Part shown: piece after piece, positions 15,529-32,800 of the stretch
How the letters are laid out: the number at the start of each line of letters is the position of its first letter
Position numbering within the stretch: the stretch's first letter is position 1
Assembly (NCBI GenBank): GCA_963965975.1
Contig: OZ014422.1
Location: 5,931,701 to 5,995,700, forward strand
DNA: 64,000 bases
Source of the DNA: Xestospongia bergquistia
Taxonomy: Eukaryota > Porifera > Demospongiae > Haplosclerida > Petrosiidae
Reading direction: 5' to 3'
Position numbers and translations under genes: made by a program
Notes under the pieces: generated by a model
What the model saw: the letters and a program-made list of their open reading frames with translations, nothing else
What the model was told of the DNA's origin: nothing
Database searches by the model: none

Positions 15529-15908
15529 GATTATAAACATACTCTAGTACTTCACTTCTTTAAAGTTTTTGTTGCTGCATGTACACTTTATTTGTAGTTC
15601 TATATCTTGAAGTTATAATCCTTTGTTTGTTTTTAATGTTATTGTTATGCTAATATATACTTAAAATTTTAAATCAACACTATTAATAACAAGATGTATT
15701 ATAAAAGTGCTGAAGATCATGTGATCAACACATGTAGTTCATGTGCAAAGTTTACTTCTGAGTATAAGATCAATGCTATTAATTTTACAACATAATTGTT
15801 ATCACATAAAAATTATATAAACATTACAACCAAGTTATTCTTATTAAAAATGAATTACATGTATGATGAACAAAGGTCATGATTTAATGTCCTGTAAGTT
15901 GCTTCTAG
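15529..15908. other. Convergent intergenic region
   Basis: Shared 3' region between MELK (+) and the GTPase gene (-). It is AT-rich with no open frame or RNA gene that I can see. Confidence 0.5.
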
Positions 15909-16904
15909 CTAGCAGTGCTCTTGAAAGTTTTCTGGTTTCATATCTACAGACACAAATCCGAATGGTACAAAACGTTCATTCTCAAACTCTTCCAGTATGG
16001 GTCTGAGTCCAACATCAATTTTACTTTTCATTTTACACCATAGCTCATAAAGCCAATCAGTACCATCTGGTAGGATATAGCCATCAGAATCATCCTCACT
16101 GCCTTTATAAAAACCACAGGGCACAGCTGGTATAGCAGCAACCACATCTTCAGATATACCCTGTTCCAACGATTTGAGATTAGCTTTGATCTGGAACGAC
16201 TTATGCTCCAAATTACTATGTATTACATCAGCAAAAGCCGTTGGATCAGAAGAGTCATTTGGTAAAATGAGTTTATTCACAAACGTCAATGCAATCACAG
16301 CTTTATTCCATATTTCTTTACTGAGAGCTGAAGTGAACAATTCCATAGCATCTCTACCATCTTCAGTAAGAGATGTCATTGGATGACAATATAGAACAAG
16401 ATGAATTTTTGTTATATACTTTCCCAGAACACTCTTCATATCAGCAACATGACCCTCCTCATGCTCTTTACCATCAAAGAGACCAGGAGATTCGATGATC
16501 ATCAAATGCTTTCCATTCATTGTTAGCTTGTGAACTACAACTCCTGTACCAGTATCTCGTAGGTGACTCTCAACAGCTAACTTTTCTCCACTAATTGCGT
16601 TAATAAGAGCAGATTTACCCGAACCACTTTTACCTAACACCAACACACGACATACATCTGAATCTTCACTTGACAGCAATGCAGATATCCCTTTTGCTTC
16701 TTTGACAACATCATGTTGTCTTTTAGAAACACGATTAGTACTTTCTGCTGCTGTTAATCTCAAGTTTCCATTCACCAAAGAAGATTCAAAGTTTCTAGAA
16801 GACCTATCTTGTCTAGCTACAGTTTTGTTGCCCATGACTGAAACTGAATACACATTTGTAGGTGGAGCTACACTGACCTTTGACCCCTCTCTCTTGACAA
16901 TCAT
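15909..16904 (-). CDS. AIG1/GIMAP-like GTPase
   Basis: A 331-residue P-loop GTPase in a single exon. Motifs: G1 GKSGSGKSALIN (about 91-102), a Thr-rich switch (DTGTGVVV), G3 ESPGLFDG (138-145) and a G4-like TFVNKL (207-212). This set and the following helical region fit the AIG1 (GIMAP/IAN/Toc34-like) family, which in animals is linked to immune-cell survival and vesicle membranes; sponges carry many copies. The open frame extends to 16997, but that part is antisense to MPST exon 1. The ATG at 16904 overlaps the MPST ATG in the shared tetranucleotide CATG; another possible start is the MGNK Met at 16835. No clear membrane anchor. Confidence 0.72.
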   Translation of the reverse strand: MIVKREGSKVSVAPPTNVYSVSVMGNKTVARQDRSSRNFESSLVNGNLRLTAAESTNRVSKRQHDVVKEAKGISALLSSEDSDVCRVLVLGKSGSGKSALINAISGEKLAVESHLRDTGTGVVVHKLTMNGKHLMIIESPGLFDGKEHEEGHVADMKSVLGKYITKIHLVLYCHPMTSLTEDGRDAMELFTSALSKEIWNKAVIALTFVNKLILPNDSSDPTAFADVIHSNLEHKSFQIKANLKSLEQGISEDVVAAIPAVPCGFYKGSEDDSDGYILPDGTDWLYELWCKMKSKIDVGLRPILEEFENERFVPFGFVSVDMKPENFQEHC

Positions 16905-19017
16905 GTCTGCCGAGTCTGAACTACCAATTATTGTGAATGTTGCTTGGTTACAAGAACAAATTACAAAAGACAACCAAAATATCAGGTATATAACCATTTC
17001 TATTACTGTTATATTAAATTTTAATCTACACTGACAATAATAAAATGATGGATGTAGTTAGCTATTTAGTACTATCTCAATTATAGAATTGTTGATGGAA
17101 CATGGCATAATCCTATATGGAATCGAGATGCTGAAGCAGAATATCTCCAGTGAGTGCCATTTGATATTAATAATAATGGAAATTAATATTATTTTAGGCA
17201 ACATATTGTTGGAGCAGTCAGATTTAATATTGATGACATCTCTGATAAATCTGCTCTACTACCTCGTTCCATTCCAAATGAAAAAGAGTTTGAGACACAT
17301 ATAAGAAAGGTATATAATATTAAACATAATTATATTATATTTATTTAGGGACCATACACTACATGATTATGTCGTTGATTTCCTTATTGTATGTTAACAC
17401 CATGTTATTACATTAACATTCTATATAATCTGACCTCATGGGCTCAATGTCATATATGGCATATGCATGTGACTTGATTTGCTAAAGGGAACATTTTTGT
17501 TAACATTCAATTACTATGTACACAAACACACATTTTTTGCTTATGTTATGTCTCAGTTGAAAAACAATACTTATATAACTGAATGTGAAATTTAATAAAC
17601 ATCCTTTTAAACAGGATTATTTTTATATAGGAAAGTTATATAATAACAGTCGGAAATATTATAATAAAATTTGGTCAAATTTATGAGTAATTGCTCCTAG
17701 TGATACTTATATAATTATAAAAATAATTGTTAATTGTGTTATTGTTAATTGTGTTAGTTGGGTATCAGTAATGATCATCATGTTATTATTTACGACAATA
17801 ATGACAAATATGGAATGTATTCTGCAGCTAGAGTTTGGTATATGTTTAAGGTAAGTCTGTGTATATATTATGAATGAATACAACACGTCTGTGTATATAT
17901 TATGAATGAATACAACACGCTCTCTCTCTTCTCTTTCTCTTTCTTCAAAGTTATTTGGTCATAATCAAGTCTCAATACTTGATGGAGGCCTACCAAAGTG
18001 GTTAACCAAAGGAGGACCAGTGGTATCTGGACCACACCCTAATGTTAAAGTATATGACAATATCAGATATATAACTTACTGTGTCATATTTCATAGACGA
18101 CTGAGTATAAAGCCAGTTATCAACCTCAACTTTACAGTTCATTTGATGATACCTTTAAAACTTATAGTGCTAACCCATCCTTAGTTAGCATTCACATTTT
18201 CTCAATATTAACTATCTCACATTTTTAGATCATTGATGCTCGTTCTAATGGTCGTTTTAATGGTACTTTACCTGAGCCTAACCCCAGTGAGAACTATATG
18301 CTATGAAAAATATGATTTTTATTCTGACATTGTCATAGAGATTCCCAGTGGACATATTGTTAACACCATTAACATACCTTTTGTTAATTTCTTTAATTCA
18401 GAAACAAAAACATTGAAAAATAAAGATCAAATTCAACTCAGTGAGTTAGTAAGAAAATATATATAGATAGTAAGTACAACACTGGCACTTAGCTAGCCTG
18501 TACAGATTGTTTCTTATAAAGGATTAGCGTATTAATTATCATAATGTTTTGTTTTTATTTAGTGTTCCATGATGCTAGTGTTGATATGACAAGTCCAATA
18601 GTTGCTTCTTGTGGGAGTGGTATTACTGCCTGTTGGATTACAGTGGCTGCCTGGATATTAGGAAAACAAGTCCCAGTTTATGTGGTAAATTGCCTACAAT
18701 AATGTCACTTTAATTGACATCTTTTAATAATACTTTTAAGGGTTACAATAATGTCACTTTAATTGATATCTTTTAATAATACTTTTAAGGGTTACAATAA
18801 TGTCACTTTAACTTATATCTTTTAATAATACTTTTAAGGGTTACAATAATGTCACTTTAATTGATATCTTTTAATAATACTTTTAAGGGTTACAATAATG
18901 TCACTTTAATTGATATCTTTTAATAATACTTTTAAGGGTTCGTGGTTGGAGTGGTTTGGCAAAGGTCCTGAGACAAGCAAAGTGTTGGGAATAAAAGGAG
19001 AAGATATTTTAAATTAA
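16903..19017 (+). CDS. MPST: 3-mercaptopyruvate sulfurtransferase (two rhodanese domains)
   Basis: Ten exons: 16903-16985, 17087-17149, 17198-17309, 17758-17850, 17951-18049, 18097-18183, 18229-18286, 18339-18440, 18563-18684, 18937-19017; 299 aa, close to animal MPST (297). The N-terminal rhodanese domain carries IVDGTWH, GAVRFNIDDISD and HHVIIYDN; the C-terminal domain carries IIDARSNGRFNG, IPSGHIVNTINIPF and the active loop CGSGITAC. The loop CGSG identifies mercaptopyruvate sulfurtransferase, whereas thiosulfate sulfurtransferase has CRKG. The enzyme moves sulfur from mercaptopyruvate to acceptors and can release H2S. It starts head-to-head with the GTPase gene. The last intron is filled by a five-fold tandem repeat that includes the acceptor site. 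Confidence 0.93.
18696..18940. repeat. 49-bp tandem repeat x5 in MPST intron 9
   Basis: Units start at 18696, 18745, 18794, 18843 and 18892, nearly identical, each running from ACAATAATGTCAC to ACTTTTAAGGGTT. The last unit supplies the real acceptor (TTTTAAG/GGTTCG); the four upstream ones carry the same acceptor sequence followed by GGTTACAATAA. Confidence 0.95.
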
Positions 19018-19518
19018 ACAAACTCAATAGTTTACAATGACTAATACACAGTCCATATTATGCTGTTATTTATTAATTATTATTTGTTTGTAGATAATTA
19101 GTAGGTTGTAGTATGTAATTGAAACATGTACATTTGTTAAAGGAATTGTCCAACAAATGTTATCAAAGATGTAGATATAATTATGTTCTGGTGATTTACA
19201 GCTACATTTATTTTATAACGCATTAAACACTCAATACTCTGTTACTTGACACTTCATTCACTTCCAATACATTCACAAATGATGTGACAATGTTGAGAAC
19301 ACAACTGTTGAGAGGAAATATAAACATAAAATATCAGTATTTAAAATTAATTTTCATTGGGAAAAACTAAGTCAAACAAGTCAAGTGAGTCACTTAGAAC
19401 TTATTTACTGAAATATGTATGCAATAATTACATTGACTAAATTATTACCATTTCAATTTAGTAGGGAAACCATATTTATATCTATTCTCCTATAACTATT
19501 TACTTAATCTTTTCTAGG
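19018..19518. other. Intergenic / 5' UTR intron of the FEM1-like gene
   Basis: AT-rich. A good acceptor (TAATCTTTTCTAG) lies one base before the start of the next coding region, so at least one non-coding exon lies in this stretch; I cannot place it. Confidence 0.45.
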
Positions 19519-21489
19519 ATGAACAAATCAGTGACTACAAACGAGTCACCAATGTTTTCATTACAAGAGTTAGAATTTGAGATGTGTAGTTTTCTTCAAA
19601 CTACTTTACAATCCAACAATACAAACGTAGCATTAGGTATATTAGGACACTACAGAGAACTACTTGATGAAGATGTATTTCAATCAAGACTAACTGAAAG
19701 TATGCTAGTAGCTTGTCGACTTGGCCAAGTGAAGTTTGTAAAGCATTGTCTGACAACATATCTTAGACATTTAGACCTTAACTCTCTATTTTCTTATGAT
19801 TTTATTTACAATGATGATGAGGAGTGTCTATGTTTTGATAAAGACTTCATTCCTGACTGTGTTAAAACCAATACTTTACTTCATTTTGCTGCAGAAAGTG
19901 GAGATGTGGAGATGGTTAAGTTCCTCCTTGAGTTTGGTGCTAATGTGACTGTTGTTAATTGTTGTGGTCAAACACCTCTTTGGCTTGGTCTCGGTAACAA
20001 GAATGTACTTCAAACTTTACTGGATAATGCACTTAATGTCAATGAGCAGGATAAACTTGGATCGACACCATTGATTCAAGCTGTACGTTACCACACACAC
20101 GATACTGTTAAGTGCCTGCTTGAAGCTAAAGCAGATCCTTTCATCAAAGATAAATATGGTTGTACGGCTCTTGACTACTGTGTAAATGCTCAAGATGCTA
20201 AGAGTTGGGAAGTTCTCTTTATGTCTGGTCACTATCCAACATGTGATTCTTCTGGCCGACTGATTGGTTTGTCACATTTCTTGAAGTCTTCCTTACTCAC
20301 TCGTAAAATATTTCAGTATCTAAATCAACATACATCTATTGCTAAGAATGTAAAGCTCTCATTGAAATTATTGGATGCTTGTATACATTTTCATCATTCT
20401 CATCTTTTTCTTGATAAGTTTCATGATGCAATCTGTTACAAACAAGAACACAACATTCCAATTATTTATCCAGAAACATTAGCAGTTTATTCTAATCGTA
20501 AAGAGATTCAATCTTGTCAGGAACTGAAGGACTTGTTAGAACAATCAGAATACACAAGAAATACAGAAATAATGTGGCAAGTAGTTCTAATACTAGAGCG
20601 TGTCACAGGCTATGCCAGTGTTTTCACATTGAAATATTACCACCAGCTTATGATTCGAAGCCTACAGTCATCACATTTGCTAATGAAAGACGAATCACTT
20701 CTTATCTATGAACACTTTTCAGAAAAACTACTTTACTATATGAATAACATGTATCCTGACACAATGGTCAGTGGCTTAATTCGTGATAGCTTCCCACCTT
20801 TATCAGCGATACTTGAAATAAAGCCAACACAATCTAAAATGTTAAAGATCACATCCATCCTATCAAATTTAGCTCAATGTGTTCAATTATATCTCCAGTA
20901 TCTATCAAACATACATGAACATAGTCAATTGAAAGTCTATGCAAAACGAAAAGGTGAATTTCAGATAATTCTTAACTCCACTTTAACATTAATGGAGTCT
21001 CTCATAAGTATTGACTTTCCAGGCTCAAATAAAATAGCTTTAATGTTTCTAGATGCTTGTCAGGCACAAACTCTATTATTTGATGGAAAACTTACAACAG
21101 TCTTACATGAAGCTTTAAGGTTTTGTTCAACTCCATTTATTGCATGGTTACTGGATTCGGGAGCTGACAAATGGATCAATATATCAGGTCCATTGGGAAA
21201 TTATCCTTTACATGTAGCTGTATTAAATGGTCGATGTAATACCAAATTAATTCAATTGCTTTTAGATAATGGAGCACATGTCGATGCTGTTGACAGCAGA
21301 GGTAAAACTGTAGTGGATTTGATTGGTCACATCGATCCAAAAACTAAGGCTGTGATAACAGAACAATATTATCCTCTACCTTTGTTTTGTATCACTGCTG
21401 TAGCTGTCACCACTTATAAGTTACCTTATCAAGACTTGGATCTACCCAAGCATATCAAAAGATTTATAGGTCTTCATGATTTCCATTAA
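19519..21489 (+). CDS. FEM1-like ankyrin-repeat protein
   Basis: 656 residues in one coding exon. N-terminal ankyrin repeats occupy about 115-240 (NTLLHFAAESGDVEMVKFLL, TPLIQAVRYHTHDTVKCLL, YGCTALDYCV). The middle is helical with WQVVLILERVTGYASVFTL, resembling the FEM1 segment around LIRERILG. Near the C-terminus are two more ankyrin units (TVLHEALRFCSTPFIAWLL, YPLHVAVLN) and an end of the form LFCITAVAVTTYKLPYQ ... LPKHIKRFIGLH, as in FEM1 proteins. FEM1 proteins are substrate receptors of CUL2 ubiquitin ligases that bind C-degrons; that role is inferred. It is diverged, so it may be a sponge-specific paralogue rather than the orthologue of FEM1A/B/C. It converges with the next gene, 100 bp away. 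Confidence 0.72.
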   Translation: MNKSVTTNESPMFSLQELEFEMCSFLQTTLQSNNTNVALGILGHYRELLDEDVFQSRLTESMLVACRLGQVKFVKHCLTTYLRHLDLNSLFSYDFIYNDDEECLCFDKDFIPDCVKTNTLLHFAAESGDVEMVKFLLEFGANVTVVNCCGQTPLWLGLGNKNVLQTLLDNALNVNEQDKLGSTPLIQAVRYHTHDTVKCLLEAKADPFIKDKYGCTALDYCVNAQDAKSWEVLFMSGHYPTCDSSGRLIGLSHFLKSSLLTRKIFQYLNQHTSIAKNVKLSLKLLDACIHFHHSHLFLDKFHDAICYKQEHNIPIIYPETLAVYSNRKEIQSCQELKDLLEQSEYTRNTEIMWQVVLILERVTGYASVFTLKYYHQLMIRSLQSSHLLMKDESLLIYEHFSEKLLYYMNNMYPDTMVSGLIRDSFPPLSAILEIKPTQSKMLKITSILSNLAQCVQLYLQYLSNIHEHSQLKVYAKRKGEFQIILNSTLTLMESLISIDFPGSNKIALMFLDACQAQTLLFDGKLTTVLHEALRFCSTPFIAWLLDSGADKWINISGPLGNYPLHVAVLNGRCNTKLIQLLLDNGAHVDAVDSRGKTVVDLIGHIDPKTKAVITEQYYPLPLFCITAVAVTTYKLPYQDLDLPKHIKRFIGLHDFH

Positions 21490-21589
21490 TATTAGATCAA
21501 AATGAATGCTTTTAATCTATTTATTATGTTATTAATTTATTTCATGTACAATATTTTATTATGTTTTTGTTTTATTAACAAGTATCTGT

Positions 21590-23029
21590 TCATCTATGAT
21601 TAGAAGTCTGCCGCAACTTCCGGACAACTTCCAAAGTGGATCGAATGCCTTCTTTATTACCACGTACCCTCTTCATAACCAAATATGGTAATTCCATAGC
21701 AAACTGAGCTATATTGTCAGCAGAAGTGATGGCCTTTTCAGGATCCTTTTTAGCTAAGAACAAAGCCTTCTCTTTTATAGTAGCTTGCGGTTTGTGAGGA
21801 AGTTGAACCGACTCATAAATTCTGGTAGTGCCAGCAAAAGTAGATGCCATTCCACGAATTAGAACAGCCAAAGCATCTTCTAACCTTTCACGATAGAAGA
21901 GTCGTCCACACAAGTTGAAGAGAGGTTGTTTTTTATCCCGCATAGTATAATATGAAAACCCAAACATATGCATATGACAATTCTCGCTTGGAAGGACAGC
22001 ATAAATCATAGGTCGGTTATTCATCCCACGGAAAGCCTTACGATAAATGTCAATAATGGTTGAAAAGGATCCCTTTTGTGGTTCACCAAACCATTTCTCG
22101 TATATCTTCTTTGCTTTTTTCATATCATGTTCATGAATTTTGTGCATTGTGTGCAATGCAAATTTCAGTCTTTGTCGAGCTACTTTGTGCAGTTGGTTAA
22201 TGAATATCAAACCTGCCTTGTCCACTGGAAGCTCTGAGGCCAGATATATGCCTTTAGAGACTTCAGTCAATTGTCCTTGGTTTTCTTTGACCCACTGATG
22301 TACATTAAGATACTTCTTAGGGGATGGTAAATGATCTGGATGTAGTTGAAAAGAGCTTGATGTCCATTCTTGTGTAAATCTGTTTCCTTTTGTTAATATG
22401 TTGTTTTTACAACCTCTTCTTCCTTGAGTGAAATAAATGACATCCATTAACACTTTCACGTGGTATTCAGTTTTAGGATTCAAGTTGTAGTATTCAGACA
22501 AATCGTGTATAACTTCCGGTGTTGATTCTCCTGGTTTAATCATAATGAAATCTTTCTCTCTTGCTTTGATGATATGGAGTGGTAACAAAGTAGCTGATAA
22601 GGGCACCATTTTTTTGCCCTGCCAGACTTCCACTCCAGCTGCCCAATGCTTGCTGTCAAATACAGTGTTCCACTTTAAAAAACACAGTGGCTTATTGTGA
22701 TTGTTTTTGACAATGTACTGGAGTTTGTAGCCATCAACAATGCCTGCTTGAATAATTAATTTTCCTATTATGCCAAGACGATTATTTAAAATTGAACGAT
22801 TCTGTTCTGATACTTACCTTCTTTGTATCCACCTATAATTATTAAAAAAACTAAAAAAAATGAAGTCAAACTACCTCTTACTGAACATTTTCTTTAGGTC
22901 AATTACATCATTCAGTAACTGCTTGAAATTTTCAACTAATGTGTTAAAAGAATAAATAACTATGAAACACTATTAATTCTCACTTAGTTTATTTATCTGG
23001 GTCCATATCCATTCTACATGAGCTGCAGT

Positions 23030-23071
<42 letters not shown>

Positions 23072-23361
23072 TAGTGAGATAAAGAGAGAGAAATGGTTTC
23101 ACAAATTGAATAAATCTTACAAAACAGGCTATGTTCGCTCAAAACAGGAAGATCTTGTCCACTGGAATAAAACAGTGTCTCATTAAATGTAGCTTGCTCA
23201 ACAAGGAGAACGTTTTGTGTGAGTGATTGAGTAGTGTTGTACCAATCTTGCATCTATAAATATAAAATATATCAATTATGGGACATTACCTAACATACCT
23301 GAACTTGTTTAACAGATGAAAACAATATAAGAAGAACTGAAATAACAGAAATTAAAGTCAT
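21590..23361 (-). CDS. Secreted M35 (aspzincin)-like protein without the zinc motif
   Basis: Six exons: 23299-23361, 23121-23253, 22984-23022, 22882-22935, 22818-22832, 21590-22743; 485 aa, all joins in frame. It begins with a signal peptide (MTLISVISVLLILFSS). A beta-rich middle (about 105-210: LKWNTVFDSKHWAAGVEVW, MIKPGESTPEVIHDLSEYY) resembles the prodomain of M35 peptidyl-Lys/deuterolysin proteases. The C-terminal part has the M35 outline: helices ending YEKWFGE, then NLCGRLFY, LIRGMAS, GTTRIYE, and LAKKDPEKAITSADNIAQFA. In active M35 enzymes the third element is HExxH and the fourth GTxDxxY; here (residues about 396-402) both His, the Glu and the Asp are replaced. It is likely a non-catalytic relative, perhaps a binder or inhibitor. 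Family assignment is from motif order only. Confidence 0.6.
23034..23068. repeat. GA microsatellite in an intron
   Basis: A run of (GA)n lies in intron 2 of the M35-like gene; on the minus strand it is the CT tract just before the acceptor of exon 3. Confidence 0.9.
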
Positions 23362-23953
23362 CTTTGAAATCTATGTAGAGAAAAAAGTCACAGTATACAG
23401 AGACAAAATTAAGACATTGAGTAAGCTTGAATTAAATGCCTCAATGTCATTGCTTTGTAATTTACATGAAGTAATATCTCCAAGAAACATGTCCTGTTCA
23501 TACATCCTTCATTAATGTGTACGCCCTTTCTATCCTGTACACACCTGAGGTCCACCCAGCAGACCTATATGGACTGCCAAATTTATAATTAAGAGTTACA
23601 CTTTTTATTGTTTATATAGTAGAACAATTCTGTAAACTATATGAAATTATCTACAGTTTTACAGACTATTATATAGATACTTAAGACTTGCCTTATGCAG
23701 GATTATTTGAATAAACAAACAAAATTTTTATATGTAATTGAAAACAGACAGGTTGTGTTCTTTCACCATTTTCAAATAACAACTGTGTTAAAAATATATC
23801 AAAGCAACAAAAATACATCTATGTATAAAATATATCAATCAAAATAAAGGGAGGGATACAAATCATTGCACAAATGATATAACTAACATAACTATAAACC
23901 ACAACAATATAGTAAAGTATACACAAGAAATAAAGGTGCGGTATGTATGTTCC
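23362..23953. other. Intergenic between the M35-like gene and SRCR gene A
   Basis: AT-rich; must contain the promoter of the M35-like gene and the 3' end of SRCR gene A. No open frame of note. Confidence 0.45.
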
Positions 23954-29501
<5,548 letters not shown>

Positions 29502-29889
29502 CTTCAAGTAACCAGTTTATTTTAAAATAAATCAAAGTAAGCAAAAAGCTGTTTCTTGAAACTACCTTGAGACTGAAGTGATCTGTATTAATATTAACAT
29601 TAACTGTGCTGAGACCACGTGGTATACAGATGGTTATCTCGCGCAACTCATCGCCCACGCAATAGATGTATGTAATTATGTAGTCAATAATGTCAAGTCC
29701 TCTTCTGCATATACGTGTTTATAGCACGTGCCTATCTTAAAGTGTCTTAAACGACACTAGAACGGACATCCAATTTAATTAACAGAGGTAGATCAGAAGT
29801 TACTAAATATAATCAACATTAAAACTATACCACAACAATATATAGTAGGACACATATATATAAAAATAAAGATCTACTGTATATATTTC
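29502..29889. other. Intergenic between SRCR genes A and B
   Basis: Upstream region of gene A and 3' flank of gene B; no feature beyond AT-rich sequence. It includes CACGTGG and CACGTG-like words near 29615 and 29725 that could be E-boxes. Confidence 0.4.
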
Positions 29890-32800
29890 TCAGTTATTAT
29901 AAAGATCAGCATAGCTTGGAGGAGGATGAACCCTCAGTGTCTTTGGTTCCATATTAATCTCCTGATCTAAATAGACAGTGTTACTTGAAGGAGTTACAAG
30001 GTATGCAGCTGGTGGTTGCTCTGAATATGAAGGTGGTGGTTGCTCTGAATATGAAGGTGGTGGTTGCTCTGAATATGAAGGTGGTGGTTGCTGTGGATAT
30101 GAAGGTGGTGGTTGCTGTGCTAAAGGATGTGATGCTGTATTGGGTTGAATGGTTCCAGCAGATCTGAGCTCAATTTGTTGCCTATATGAGGTTTGGATAC
30201 GACTCTTGTGATGTTTTTTAATAACAACAGCAGCTATACAACAAATTATTACCACTATAGTTATAAAAATAAAACCACCTACAACACCGCCAACAACTGG
30301 TCCAATTATCGTTGATGCTGCTAATGAAACACAGACAGTTAATTATCATAATTATGTAAGTAATAAATAAAACACATTTTCAATAAAATGACACGAATGA
30401 CTAATATCAGTTCAATACAAACAAGATAATAGAGATGGCAATTGTATTATCCTTACATAATAGCACAGGTGGCAATAACAACAAAAAATGTTAGTAGGTG
30501 ATAATTAAAACATGTAAACCAAAAATATATTAGTTTTCATGAATACCATGACAACAAAATATTAGCTATTATCATTAGTTATAAAAATATAACTGACATT
30601 TAATAAACATGTTACTCAATGTATTTACCTTCAAGACAAACAACTCCAGCATCATCACTATGACTACAATTATGTGACCCAATATAGTTATGAGAACAAG
30701 AGAAGATTGACACTTCATTACCAGTACAGTGAACATTATCTAATAATATTGAGCCACTTCCCTGACCAAAGTAAGCATTTCCTCTAGTAATAGCACCTGA
30801 AATAAAATATAATTACATAATATATGGAGTATATATACTTACCAGAACTAGGATAGTTCAACATTCTACATACAACTTTAGCATCATTATTATCCCAGTA
30901 ATCATCACATACTGTACCCCACTGATTATTAGCACACACTTCTACACGACCAGATGTACTATTAGGACCACCAACTAGACGAACATCACCATAAGTACAA
31001 ATTCCTTTAAATTATAGAATAAACAGATTACATGTTATGAAATATAACATATTTTGTATTATACTGACTTTCAAGACAAACAACTCCAGCATCATCACTA
31101 TGGCTACAATCATGTGACCCAATACTGTTATGATAACAAGAGAAGATGGATTCTTCATTACCAGTACATTGAACATTGTCTAATAATATTGAGCCACTCC
31201 CCTGACCAAAGTAAGCACTACCTCTAGCAATAGTACCTGAAATATAAAGTAATGACAAAACAATTACATAATATATGGAGTATATATACTTACGATAACT
31301 AGAATAGTTCAACATTCTACATACAACTTTAGCATTATTATTATCCCAGTAATCATCACATACTGTACCCCACTGATTATTAGCACACACTTCTACACGA
31401 CCAGATGTTCTATTAGGACCACCAACTAGACGAACATCACCATAAGTACATATGTATTCTATAACATAAAGTATTAGTTTATTATAATCATTAATGGCTA
31501 ACAAACACATGTCATAAAGTATGTATCAATTAATTCACCTTTAAGACAAACAACTCCAGCATCATCTCTATGACTACAATCATGTGACCCAATACTGTTA
31601 TGAGAGCAAGAGAAGATGGAGACTTCATTACCAGTACATTGAACATTATCTAATAATATAGAGCCACTCCCCTGACCAAAGTAAGCATTACCTCTAGCAA
31701 TAGCAACTGAAATAAAGTACAATTACATAATATATGGAGTATATATACTTACCAGAACTAGAATATTTCAACATTCTACATACAACTTTAGCATCATTAT
31801 TATCCCAGTAATCATCACATACTGTACCCCATTGATTATTAGCACACACCTCTACACGACCAGATGTACTATTAGGACCACCAACTAGACGAACATCACC
31901 ATAAGTACAAATTGCTGTATAATATAATTACAACATAAATTAAGTAGTTTTATTAATAATAAATTCATTGTGAACTAACAAATACATGTTATAAAGTATT
32001 TAATAATATATTCACTTTCAAAACAAACAACTCCAGCATCATCACTATGACTACAATCATGTGACCCAATATAGTTATGAGAACAAGCGAAGATGAAGTA
32101 TTCATTACCAGTACATTGAACATTATCTAATAATATTGAGCCACTCCCCTGACCAAAGTAAGCATTACCTCTAGCAATAGCACCTGAAGTAAAATATAAT
32201 TACATAATATATGGAGTATATATACTTACCATAACTAGAATAGTTCAACATTCTACATACAACTTTAGCATCATTATTATCCCAGTAATCATCACATACT
32301 GTACCCCACTGATTATTAGCACACACTTCTACACGACCAGATGTACTATTAGGACCACCAACTAGACGAACATCACCATAAGTACAAATTGCTGTATAAT
32401 ATAATTACAACATAAATTAAGTAGTTTTATTAATAATAAATTCATTGTGAACTAACAAATACATGTTATAAAGTATTTAATAATATATTCACCTTCAAAA
32501 CAAACAACTCCTGCATCATCACTATGACTACAATCATGTGACCCAATATAGTTATGAGAACATGAGAAGATGAAGAATTCATTACCAGTGCATTGAACAT
32601 TATCTAATAATACTGAGCCATTCCCCTGACCAAAGTAAGCATTACCTCTAGCAATAGCACCTGAAATAAAGTACAATTACATAATATATGGAGTATATAT
32701 ATTTACCATAACTAGAATAGTTCAACATTCTACATACAACTTTAGCATCATTATTATCCCAGCTATCATCACATACTGTACCCCATTGATTATTAGCACA

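Noticed and set aside
16702..17034. Plus-strand open frame as a separate gene
   Set aside because: Its last third is MPST exon 1 plus read-through into the intron; the rest is antisense to the GTPase.
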